The notes beneath the pieces are model-generated. The model worked only from the letters and a program-made list of their open reading frames with translations. It made no database searches and had not been told where the DNA came from. Positions 53,236 through 61,787 of a stretch of DNA of 64,000 bases are shown in pieces. Numbering within the stretch: the first letter of the stretch is position 1; each line of letters begins with the position of its first letter. The DNA lies in contig NZ_MUNZ01000180.1 of NCBI RefSeq assembly GCF_002001205.1, positions 16,653-80,652 on the forward strand. The letters run 5' to 3'. Made by a program: the position numbers and the translations under genes. The stretch comes from Hydrogenophaga sp. A37. GTDB lineage: Bacteria > Pseudomonadota > Gammaproteobacteria > Burkholderiales > Burkholderiaceae_C.

Positions 53236-54333
53236 ATGTCCTTTGAAAACCTATCAATCGGCCGCTTGATCATTCACGAGGTCTTTGCACGCGGTGCAGA
53301 TAAGGCCTTGGTCCCACCAACCTATGGAGGTCAGCTCTTAGTGCTTCCCCTGGACGCTCGGGATGCCTTGCAGGCTCGGATCACAAATGCCCTCGGAAAA
53401 TCGTCCCATGGCGTTGAAATGGCGATCCGAGAAGTTGGAGCGGACAGCCCTTGGCATCGGGCCAAAGAGATCATCGAGTCGCAGGGCAATGACGTTCAGT
53501 TTGTAAACCTGTCCCAAAACATTGCCAGCAAGCTGGCAGTTGCGCAGACCAATCGAACGATCCCTGGTGGCATCGTTGTGGTGATTGAAGGTACCTGCGG
53601 CAACCCAGTCCGGTCCTTCATGTGCGTCATCAAGGCAGAGCCCCATGGGGGTTTCACCAAGCGGCAAGCGGGTGAAAATCTAACCTTGGAGTACATCAAG
53701 GAACTCATCCTCACTCCCCAAGCAAAGTTGTACAAGATCGGGGCTTTCCTGCGTGCTGATCAGGCTGCTGCAACAAATCAGCAGCCTACCAACGGCTGGA
53801 AGGCCTTCTTGTTTGACGACCTAATCACTCTGGGTAACAAGCTGTCCGCTGCTCAGTATTTCTACGAAGGTTTTCTGGGCTTGGAGTTTCCATCCAATAG
53901 TGCATTTCAAACAAAGCAGTTCCATGCACTGACCAAGGACTTCATCCGCAATGCGAATGTGGACTCCGAAAGAAAAATCGATCTTCTGAATGCCCTGACC
54001 ACGTACCTCAAGGCGGATCAGGCTGCCACGATCCAAGTTGACGTGTTTTCTCAGACCTATCTTGGAGATGCAGTACTACAAGACGCCTATACCGCCTACA
54101 TGGGGCAGAAGAATTTTCCCGCCACGGCAATCCACAAGGACCTCTCTGAGGTGCAAAGCCAGTTGCGGCATCGCAAGCTGACGTTTGGCCACGATATCAA
54201 GTTCACAGCACCTGCGGATCAGTTCGAGAACTACGTGCTGGTCGAGTCCATCGACGGTGAAGCTGATGAGCATGGCATCGTCCCTAAGTGGACCAAGATC
54301 ACTGTGCGCGATCACATCCGAGATCAAGAGTGA
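53236..54333 (+). CDS. Nucleoid-associated (NdpA/YejK-like, 37-kDa) family protein
   Basis: A 365-residue protein with the layout of the NA37/YejK family. An N-terminal beta-rich domain begins MSFENLSIGRLIIHEVF, a central segment includes GGIVVVIEG and FMCVIKAEP, and the characteristic AAQYFYEGFLGLE lies at residues 205-217. A helical part and a C-terminal strand region follow. The E. coli relative binds nucleoid DNA; its role is unclear. Here its stop overlaps the GTG of a RelA/SpoT-like gene, so the two are made together. The ATG at 53236 is chosen as it begins the domain; an in-frame ATG at 53179 would add 19 residues. Codon use is less GC-biased than the flanking core genes. Confidence 0.72.
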   Translation: MSFENLSIGRLIIHEVFARGADKALVPPTYGGQLLVLPLDARDALQARITNALGKSSHGVEMAIREVGADSPWHRAKEIIESQGNDVQFVNLSQNIASKLAVAQTNRTIPGGIVVVIEGTCGNPVRSFMCVIKAEPHGGFTKRQAGENLTLEYIKELILTPQAKLYKIGAFLRADQAAATNQQPTNGWKAFLFDDLITLGNKLSAAQYFYEGFLGLEFPSNSAFQTKQFHALTKDFIRNANVDSERKIDLLNALTTYLKADQAATIQVDVFSQTYLGDAVLQDAYTAYMGQKNFPATAIHKDLSEVQSQLRHRKLTFGHDIKFTAPADQFENYVLVESIDGEADEHGIVPKWTKITVRDHIRDQE

Positions 54334-55316
54334 AAGAACAAGAAATCCGTGAGAGGTGGGAAGCTGACAAGCCCCTGTATAGGGCTTGGGCCCAACTCAT
54401 CGCTCAGGAAATCGAACGCAAGCTTATTCCTGCAATTGCTCCTACCCCTCTGGACTACTTTTTGAAGGTTCCCATGGTGCCTCGCCTTAAGGGAGACACC
54501 AGCTTGATTGACAAGGCGCTGTATAGAAGCAAGCCCTACAAGAATCCGTATGAGGACATCACCGACAAGGTAGGCATGCGTTACGTGGTGCTCCTGACCA
54601 CGCACATCGACACCTTCTGCTCGATCATTGAGAGCGCTGAATGTGGGGCCTTTTGGTCCCAAACCAAGGACAAGGACTACGAAGAGGAGCGACTGGCCAA
54701 ACCTTTAGAGTTTTCCTACCAGTCCGTTCACTATGTGTTGCGATCTAAGGCGGGCCTATCGATTGGTGTCCAGAATCTCCCCGAAGGCCTTGCGTGTGAG
54801 GTGCAAATCCGCACGCTTTTGCAGCATGCTCACAGTGAGCTAACCCACGACACGCTCTACAAGCCAAAAACCACGGCAAAGCCTTCGGTCAAACGCACCG
54901 TCGCCAAGAGCATGGCCTTGATTGAGGCCACGGACGAGTTCTTTGAGCAAGCAATGAAGGATCTCGCCAGTGCCAACGAGTCGCAAAGGGTGCTGCTGGA
55001 CTACTTGAGCAGTGCTTACAAGAAGGGCACAGGTCTTGAACCGGGTCAGGAGCGATCCAATCAGCTTGTGCTGGATGCCTTCATGGAAGTTCTGCCCCAG
55101 GATGCTCCTGTACACATTGAAGAGTTCTTGACGGCCAAGACCTACGTCTTTGACAAAATCAAAGAGCAGAAAGGGCAACGGCATTTCTTCAACCAGCCAG
55201 CAGTGCTCCTGGCCTACTTTCTTGTTGAGAAGATGCCTGCCCAGACTCGTGAGCATTGGCCCATAGATTCCGACGACCTTGCCAAGGTGTTTAGCGACCT
55301 CGGGGTCGCGTACTAG
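54330..55316 (+). CDS. RelA/SpoT-type nucleotidyltransferase (putative alarmone synthetase or toxin)
   Basis: A 328-residue protein with a single RelA/SpoT synthetase domain. It has RLK at residues 52-54 (nucleotide-binding), EDITDKVGMRYVV (75-87), FSYQSVHYVL (128-137, G-loop) and CEVQIRTLLQHAHSELTHD (156-174) with the catalytic Glu. No HD hydrolase and no TGS/ACT domains are present, so it cannot remove its own product in the way Rel does. About 150 helical residues follow. Small stand-alone synthetases make (p)ppGpp or ppApp, and toxic relatives pyrophosphorylate tRNA. The GTG start overlaps the NdpA-like stop (GTGA), suggesting a toxin-antitoxin or defence pair. Confidence 0.78.
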   Translation: MKEQEIRERWEADKPLYRAWAQLIAQEIERKLIPAIAPTPLDYFLKVPMVPRLKGDTSLIDKALYRSKPYKNPYEDITDKVGMRYVVLLTTHIDTFCSIIESAECGAFWSQTKDKDYEEERLAKPLEFSYQSVHYVLRSKAGLSIGVQNLPEGLACEVQIRTLLQHAHSELTHDTLYKPKTTAKPSVKRTVAKSMALIEATDEFFEQAMKDLASANESQRVLLDYLSSAYKKGTGLEPGQERSNQLVLDAFMEVLPQDAPVHIEEFLTAKTYVFDKIKEQKGQRHFFNQPAVLLAYFLVEKMPAQTREHWPIDSDDLAKVFSDLGVAY

Positions 55317-55610
55317 TCAGACTTTGCGACCCGAGGTTAGGCCGGCATATTCGCCTATGAAATTCAAACCTCGAAATCTGAGAGCCTTGGCCTACTGTGT
55401 CATTGGTGATGCCTATCACTTTCCTTGCCGGTCGATCTCCCATATTGAGCTGCTGCCGGCTTCATTGATACCCACCTTGGTTTTTTGAGTTTGTTCGAAT
55501 ATTTACGGGACTGCCGCAGCCCAACGTCGAATGCCGACGCGTCGAGTATTAAAACCGCTCCAGAACCGGGGCGATTAACCCTTGCTTAGATGGCCCCACT
55601 GGAGTAGAGA

Positions 55611-58600
55611 ATGAAACCACTGGAATGGGTGAGGGAAATAGCTTGCAAACCGAACTGTGGAAATGCGTTTGAACGCCTTGTGCGTGATCTTGCATCTGCC
55701 ATACATAAAGAGTCAGCCTACTCATACCCCTCTAGAGATGGCGGAATCGATGTACATATTCCCGATCTTGGTCTTGCGTGGCAATGTAAGTTTGTCAACC
55801 CCGGCACAACGATCACAAATGTAGAAAATCATATCAAGAGGGAAATTGATGGAGAGTTCAAGAAACTTCATAGCCATCTCACGACGGAAGGATCAACAGA
55901 GAAGCAGAGTCAATTCAATGTATGGGCCGATCCTGCAGCAATCAAGTCATACACCTATGCCACCTCAATCAGACTTCCGACAGCTCAGTCACGTGGAGCT
56001 TTGGAAACTTACCTGCGTAAGCAGCTAAAGGAGCTCGCAAAGGCCACCAAGCTGATGCATTTGAGGAAGACAAAAGCGGTGATCTGGGATTACCAAACCA
56101 TCTCAGTCAAGATTGATGAGTTTCCGAACGTCCGGCTCAGGTGGTTCGAGCTCGACCTTCCGCATTCAGTTGAGACGTTCTCGGACTGGAGGCAGCGTAG
56201 GCGCGGAAATGAGAACGATCCACAGAAGCGAAACTTTCATGCATACCTTTTCGGGGACGTCATGCCGTACCAGCTGCACCCAGATTCGTCCAGCAGGCCG
56301 GAGTCTATTCTGCGTTCCTTTCAGGAGAATTCCTCTACGAGGGTAACGCTGATACACGGCGGGGGTGGGCAAGGCAAGTCAAGGCTCATGGCCGAAGTGG
56401 CTGGCTGCGCAGAACGCTTGGGCTGGAACGTCCTCATGCTGTCGTCTACGGCACGGGAGGACCTACTTGACACTGTGGTCAAAGTCGCGGCTGATTCTCC
56501 GACTCTTCTATTGATGGACTATGCCGAGAACTGCAGCTCATTGGCCTCGATATTCGAGCGTCTCAGAACTCTCAATGAAAGCCAACATTGCCAAATCGCT
56601 CTTCTCCTGGCTAGTCGTACAACGTCCCCAATCGAAGGAACGGTCTTGGACGACGGCTCGGTAACGAAAGTTCACATCAGCTCGAACAAGTTAGACCAAG
56701 TCCAAATCATCAAGCAGATGCTAGGAGCAGAACTTGGTGATTTGGCGGACAAGTGTATGAACATCCCCGTGTTTGCGGCGTTCATACGACTGCTCCGTGA
56801 CAGAAGGCAACAACATAGTTTGGATGAACTCAGGCGAGAGGAAGACTTCCACACCTGGATTCGCAAGCACGTAGTAGGCCCAGCTGCAAATAAACTGGCA
56901 CTTGCCAAGCTGTGCTCGTTGTTGCCATGCTCAGACTCCATCATGACCCAGGCATGCGAACTCGACCTAGCGGTCGCGAGTTACAGGGATTCGATGCTGG
57001 CAGATGGCTGGGTGATCTATTCACCTGGGGCAGACAGTGAAAGTTGGCAGGTTGCACATGACCTTATCGCTGACGGAGCCTTTGTTGATGCTCTGTCAGG
57101 TGCCACAACGGCGAACCACCGCGCAAATGAAGTGCTTAAGTTCGCCCACGAGAACCAATCATGCGTGCAATGCATCCGTGCCTTGAATCGCGTTGCTGAT
57201 GAACCCTGCATCGCCAGCGTTGACTGGCCCTCCTTGTTCACTGCGAAGGCCAGTGAATGGCTACCGTTCCTGTACGAGATTGCGCGCGGCCCGCTCGTGC
57301 CAAAAGAACACATGCTCGCCATGATGCAGTCCATGGGAGTCGGCATGAATCATTTGAATGAAAGCCAACAGATCCGAAGGACTCTTGGTCTAATCGTGAG
57401 AGATGCGGCGTTCAGGAGTCGCCCAATCTCTGAGGCTGAGACACAGTGGGTTGAAAAGTTGGTGCAGCTCTCCGCCGAGACTGAAGCCGCGTCTTTGATA
57501 TCCAATTGGCTTCGATCTGACAACTGCAGTATCAGAGCGAACGATGCCGCTATTGCATTGCTTCGCGAGCATTCAACACTCGAACAAGCTGGGCACTTGT
57601 ATTCAGGATGGCTGAGCTCTGGACGTCCATTGCATGCAGTTTCCGCTCAGTTGAACACATGGCTCGTGCACTACAACAGCACTCCTAACGCCATCTTCCC
57701 AATCGTTGCTTGGCTTAAATATTTGAAGGGAAATAATGTTCTAACCAATAGTGATGATTACTTTGCAGAAGATTCATCGATTGGCAGCGTGGTTCATCGC
57801 TGGCTTGTCGCAGAAGTGCGTTACAAGAGCGCAGCAGCTGGCCGACTATACGTAGCCTGGATTAACGCGATGCATGACTTCAAGACTTTCGAGAAGAAGA
57901 CCATGATCTGGCTGCTGCTGCATCGCGAGCAGTTTGTCGCAAAATACGTGTTTGTAGCCTTGCTGTGGCACGGGTATCCACCCGAGAAGGTGAGCGAGCA
58001 TCTGGAGGCTTGGCTTGCTAAGCCCGCGAATGTCACAGATTGGGCTGCTCGCATTGTCTATGCCAATTGGCTACGAGCAGGTGGCAGTCCGTCACTCGTT
58101 CGAGAACCGATGCTGAAGTGGCTCGCCACGAAAGGGCCGGTTGATCAGACGCCCTTTGCTGCGACTCTTGAAGGCGGCAAAATGGTACTGACAGCTTGGC
58201 TCGAGTGGATCGGTGAATGCGATTCAGTCGAGCCATTCGTTGTCCAATTGCTTGGCAGCAATCAGCAGCATCTAGATGACAAGGCGCACTTTGTCTTCCT
58301 GAGCTGGCTGACGGCAGGAGGCGATCATCGGGTAATCAAAGAGCAACTAATCGAATGGCTCAGGCGCCCACCTGGAACCATGTTTGTGGAGCAAGAACAA
58401 GTCTTAAGTGCCTGGTTAAAGTCTGCAGGCATGAATTATGACGATGCAGAGCCCTTTGTCCGACGCTGGTGTGATGACATGCCGAACGCGGGCTTAGATA
58501 GAGCCGACTTTCTTGTCGCACACTGGAGAAACGTAGGCGGGGCTGCTGAGGTGGTGCTCAATGCCATTGAGCAGAGAGCTAAGATATGTGGCATGCCAAC

Positions 58601-59210
58601 AGACCTCTATTTTGCTAGAACTCCGAGGGTTAAAGGACAAGCAGTCGACTTGGCGATCCTGACTGAGCATATTAAATCTACGGATTGTCCAGCGCTTTTT
58701 TTAGATGAAGTCAAAAGAGGAATTCTCGCCGCTGAAGAACTGCCAAGAATAGATTTTGACCATGTAGTGCGCCGTTGGATTGAACGAATGGGCAGAGAGG
58801 GAGTCGTTATCTTACGAGTTGAGTTCTTGCAGTGGGTCAATGGGCTCATGAAATTCTCTCAAGCGCCTTTCGCGCTTGCAGAGATGCTCGGTGTGAATGA
58901 TATCGGGGAGATTGGGCAGAGAGTTGAGCGGCTCGCCATAGACGAGCTGAGATTGAAGACCCGAATCGGGCATCACCTATTCATATTCCGCGGCTGGATT
59001 CGCTCGGGGCGAAAGCTTGCCGATGTCCTTGACTTGCTGAAGGACTGGCTTTCAGCGGGCCATGGAATAAGCAACATCAAGTGTGCTGAGATCCTGCAAG
59101 CACTGCAAGCGTCTGAGTTTGGTCAACAGGAGTGGGCGTTGCAGGCAATCAACCGGTTTACAGAGAAGCACGGGGGCGAAGCGTTCGACAATTGGATCGA
59201 AAGGGGGTAG
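55611..59210 (+). CDS. Mrr-like nuclease / STAND NTPase / Trp-periodic repeat protein (Avs-like)
   Basis: A 1199-residue protein in three parts. Residues 1-160 carry a PD-(D/E)xK-type nuclease of Mrr kind: E21 in FERLV, D47 in DGGIDV, and Q58-C-K60. Residues about 240-500 form a P-loop NTPase with Walker A HGGGGQGKS (K256), Walker B TLLLMDY (D303) and a sensor arginine in LLLASR. Residues about 600-990 are helical repeats with tryptophans every 17-19 residues (633, 667, 684, 701, 731, 750, 767, 786 and so on), that is two-helix units of about 36. Nuclease-STAND-repeat order matches antiviral Avs proteins, in which the repeats sense a phage protein and the nuclease degrades DNA. A GGAG site precedes the ATG. 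Confidence 0.75.
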   Translation: MKPLEWVREIACKPNCGNAFERLVRDLASAIHKESAYSYPSRDGGIDVHIPDLGLAWQCKFVNPGTTITNVENHIKREIDGEFKKLHSHLTTEGSTEKQSQFNVWADPAAIKSYTYATSIRLPTAQSRGALETYLRKQLKELAKATKLMHLRKTKAVIWDYQTISVKIDEFPNVRLRWFELDLPHSVETFSDWRQRRRGNENDPQKRNFHAYLFGDVMPYQLHPDSSSRPESILRSFQENSSTRVTLIHGGGGQGKSRLMAEVAGCAERLGWNVLMLSSTAREDLLDTVVKVAADSPTLLLMDYAENCSSLASIFERLRTLNESQHCQIALLLASRTTSPIEGTVLDDGSVTKVHISSNKLDQVQIIKQMLGAELGDLADKCMNIPVFAAFIRLLRDRRQQHSLDELRREEDFHTWIRKHVVGPAANKLALAKLCSLLPCSDSIMTQACELDLAVASYRDSMLADGWVIYSPGADSESWQVAHDLIADGAFVDALSGATTANHRANEVLKFAHENQSCVQCIRALNRVADEPCIASVDWPSLFTAKASEWLPFLYEIARGPLVPKEHMLAMMQSMGVGMNHLNESQQIRRTLGLIVRDAAFRSRPISEAETQWVEKLVQLSAETEAASLISNWLRSDNCSIRANDAAIALLREHSTLEQAGHLYSGWLSSGRPLHAVSAQLNTWLVHYNSTPNAIFPIVAWLKYLKGNNVLTNSDDYFAEDSSIGSVVHRWLVAEVRYKSAAAGRLYVAWINAMHDFKTFEKKTMIWLLLHREQFVAKYVFVALLWHGYPPEKVSEHLEAWLAKPANVTDWAARIVYANWLRAGGSPSLVREPMLKWLATKGPVDQTPFAATLEGGKMVLTAWLEWIGECDSVEPFVVQLLGSNQQHLDDKAHFVFLSWLTAGGDHRVIKEQLIEWLRRPPGTMFVEQEQVLSAWLKSAGMNYDDAEPFVRRWCDDMPNAGLDRADFLVAHWRNVGGAAEVVLNAIEQRAKICGMPTDLYFARTPRVKGQAVDLAILTEHIKSTDCPALFLDEVKRGILAAEELPRIDFDHVVRRWIERMGREGVVILRVEFLQWVNGLMKFSQAPFALAEMLGVNDIGEIGQRVERLAIDELRLKTRIGHHLFIFRGWIRSGRKLADVLDLLKDWLSAGHGISNIKCAEILQALQASEFGQQEWALQAINRFTEKHGGEAFDNWIERG

Positions 59211-59529
59211 CTATCGAAGCCGAGGACAGGCAAATCTTTTTGTCGGTTTTCGGATTGTCCATGTACCTGATTCAGTACCATTCAGGAGCACGAACTTCCG
59301 GATGCGGGGGTTCACCCGCGATCTGTCTCGATCAAGATTTCTCACCCCAAAGACCGCTTTTGTCGAAGCACAGGCTTCGCGTGCAAATTCGGTGAGCGAA
59401 AGTTTTCAAAGTTGGGACTAAACCGCTCGCGCGGTAATCGCTCCGACGGAATCGTAGTTATTCGCGCTTCCGCTGGTTCTGCCAAGTTGACGGGTGAGGC
59501 CCGCCGCGCTCTTCGACAGGATTTGAGCC
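59211..59529. other. Gene-free stretch between the STAND gene and recombinase remnant
   Basis: About 320 bases with no supportable gene. The sequence rises in GC from about 59420 onwards, which probably marks the end of the mobile element that carries the recombinase fragment. No clear inverted repeat was found. Confidence 0.35.
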
Positions 59530-59781
59530 ATGAACTCATTGACGTCCTCCGTCTCCCCGTTGCGCCAACGCATGATCGACGACATGCGGATGCGCAAGTT
59601 CAAGGGCAAGACCCAGATCCATTACATCCGCGCCGTTCGAAGTCTCGCCGCCTATCTCAAACGATCGCCGGACACCGCCACCGCCGAGGACCTTCGGGCC
59701 TTCCAGCTGCACATGGTCGAGACCGGCACGGCACCGCCGACCATCAACTCCACGCTCAGTTGCCTGAAGTGGTCGCCTTGA
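59530..59781 (+). pseudogene. Truncated tyrosine recombinase (IS91-associated integrase type)
   Basis: The 83 codons encode only the N-terminal SAM-like domain: PLRQRMIDDMRMRKFKGKTQ, IHYIRAVRSLAAYLKRSPDTATAEDL as adjoining parts, then HMVETGTAPPTINSTLSCLK. Such proteins accompany IS91-type transposases and normally exceed 280 residues with a C-terminal catalytic domain (R-H-R-Y), which is missing here. Homology appears to break at about 59770. The remnant marks a former mobile element boundary next to the defence genes. Confidence 0.7.
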
Positions 59782-60161
59782 ACGATTGAACCCATCGGTT
59801 TCCGCTGCACCGACGCGAAGGTCGCTTGCTTGACCGCACCAAAGCCCTTGCCGGCCTGATTCGCCTACCTGTCAGGGTTGACAGTGAGAACCCTTGCCAA
59901 ACTCCAAAAGCCGACACCATCGCGGCCTCAGAGGAGGCATGGGGAGATTTCCGTCGGAACTGGGCCCGCATGGGAAGGCGATGAGAACGGTGTGGAAGTG
60001 CGTGCTGTCATGGCTTGTGCCCGAACAGCGGTAGTCCGAATTGGGTGCATGGAAACAGGGTCCTAAACCAATGAATCCACCTACAGCGTCGTTGTCGGCG
60101 GTCGTTGGTGGACACGCGGAGTTGACGCAGTGCAAACAAAACAACCTTTGAAAGGCCATCA
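59782..60161. other. Intergenic region before the asparaginase-like gene
   Basis: About 380 bases without a supportable gene. It follows the recombinase truncation point and precedes the asparaginase-lectin operon by a region with no recognised promoter. The sequence gaaaggccatca before the ATG holds a weak ribosome-binding site. Confidence 0.35.
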
Positions 60162-61787
60162 ATGAATATCGCAGTGATCAACACCGGCGGCACCATCAGC
60201 TGCGCCGGTAGCCCGCTGACCCCCATGTCGGCGGCCGACTTCGCCAGCGCCTGCGAAACGCTGATCAACCCGGTGCTGTTGCAGAACTATCCGACGCTGA
60301 GCGTGCACTACGTGGTGGATCTGCCGTTCCCCGAGTCCAGCACCCTGACCCTGGACAGCACCAACCTGCAACCAACCGACTGGTGTCGCATCGCCGGCTA
60401 CATCCTGCAGAACTACGACACCTACGACGGTTGGGTGGTGCTGCACGGCACCGACAGCATGGACTTTAGCGGCGGGGCCTTGCCCTTCCTGCTCAACGCG
60501 TTCGATGGCCAAGGCAACCAGATCGCGGCGCTGAGCAAGCCCGTGGTCATCACCGGCTCACAAATGCCGATGTTCTACCGCCCCGATTCCAACCTGCCTC
60601 CCACGGCACTGATCTACAACACCGATGCATTCCAGAACTTCTGCGGAGCGGTGGCCGCTGCGCAGAGCGGCATACCCGAGGTGTGCGTGTACTTCCAGAA
60701 CCACATCTACCGTGGCAACCGCGTGCTGAAAACCAACGCCAGCCAGTTCAACGCCTTTTCATCACCCAACTACCCGGCGCTCGGCGAGTACGGTGTGGAA
60801 CTGACCATCACGCCGGCCAACCTGCTACCCGGCCCGGTCAGCGCTTCGGTCAGTCTGGACAACCCCAGCACCCGCGCCCTGGCCCAAGCGCAACTGAGCT
60901 TCATCGCAGCGAACATCAACAGCTACCCGGTGATGCAGTTCAACGCTTTCCCCGCGTGGTATTCCTTCCCTGCCAGCGGTGGCGCTCCCGGTTACCCCAG
61001 CGACACCAGCCCGCGCGCCGGGCTGCTGGCCAGTCTGATCGGCGCCTGCGTGGCACCCGCCATCGGCGTCAAGGGCCTGATTCTGGAGTCCTACGGCGAG
61101 GGGAACTTCCCCTCGGGCGATCCCGACACCCCCAGCAACGGCGCCACCTACCAGGCCCTGCTGGCCGCCAACAACGCTGGCGTCGTCATCGTCGACTGCA
61201 CCCAGGTCATCAGCGGCGTGGTCAACAACAACGCCTACGCTGCCGGTGCTTGGCTGCCGCAGGTTGGCGCCCTGAGCCCCGCCGACATGACACCCATGGC
61301 CGCGTTGGCCAAGCTCATGGTGCTGCTCACCACAGCCGCCTACCAAGGCTGGAGCGGCGACGTGGTCAAGAGCCTGTTCCAGCTCAATCTGCTCGGCGAA
61401 AAAATGAGCACCAGTAGGCTAGACAGTCGCGGCGATTACACGCTGCTGGTGAACCAATGCATCAGCACGCCCGACGGCAGCGCCAGCTTCTGCAACGACC
61501 CTGTATCAGGCCCGATTTTGCAAACCAGCACAGGCCAACATCTGTGGACTGCCGTGCCCAACCTCTCAACCACCGACTTGCCTGGCGTTCTGACCATGCA
61601 AAACGACGGCAACCTGGTGTTCTACAGCAGGAACAACGCCCCCTTGTGGGCCAGCAACACCGGCATCTATGGCGGCGCCCCTTCGCGCTGCGAGTTGAGC
61701 GGTTCAACCAGCACTCAAAGTGTGAATCTGAGCTTGTTCAACTATGTAGCCGACACCACCAGTGCCATTTTGTTTTCCCAACCCTGA
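60162..61787 (+). CDS. Type I asparaginase-like protein fused to a bulb-type lectin motif
   Basis: A 541-residue protein. Residues 1-420 are asparaginase-like: INTGGTIS near the N-terminus (T8 the nucleophile candidate), VVLHGTDSMDFSGGALPFLL (92-111), with the second catalytic Thr-Asp pair T97-D98, and VVITGSQMPM. Asparaginases hydrolyse Asn to Asp and ammonia. Residues about 430-541 end in MQNDGNLVFY (Q480-D482-N484-V486-Y488), an exact QxDxNxVxY mannose-binding motif of monocot-type bulb lectins. No signal peptide is seen. The fusion of an amidohydrolase to a sugar-binding domain is unusual. Substrate might be a glycosylasparagine-type amide rather than free Asn, which is speculation. It is followed directly by a second gene. 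Confidence 0.72.
   Translation: MNIAVINTGGTISCAGSPLTPMSAADFASACETLINPVLLQNYPTLSVHYVVDLPFPESSTLTLDSTNLQPTDWCRIAGYILQNYDTYDGWVVLHGTDSMDFSGGALPFLLNAFDGQGNQIAALSKPVVITGSQMPMFYRPDSNLPPTALIYNTDAFQNFCGAVAAAQSGIPEVCVYFQNHIYRGNRVLKTNASQFNAFSSPNYPALGEYGVELTITPANLLPGPVSASVSLDNPSTRALAQAQLSFIAANINSYPVMQFNAFPAWYSFPASGGAPGYPSDTSPRAGLLASLIGACVAPAIGVKGLILESYGEGNFPSGDPDTPSNGATYQALLAANNAGVVIVDCTQVISGVVNNNAYAAGAWLPQVGALSPADMTPMAALAKLMVLLTTAAYQGWSGDVVKSLFQLNLLGEKMSTSRLDSRGDYTLLVNQCISTPDGSASFCNDPVSGPILQTSTGQHLWTAVPNLSTTDLPGVLTMQNDGNLVFYSRNNAPLWASNTGIYGGAPSRCELSGSTSTQSVNLSLFNYVADTTSAILFSQP

Noticed and set aside
55317..55610. Small gene between the RelA-like and STAND genes
   Set aside because: A 69-codon open frame begins inside the preceding gene and has no ribosome-binding site or family features.
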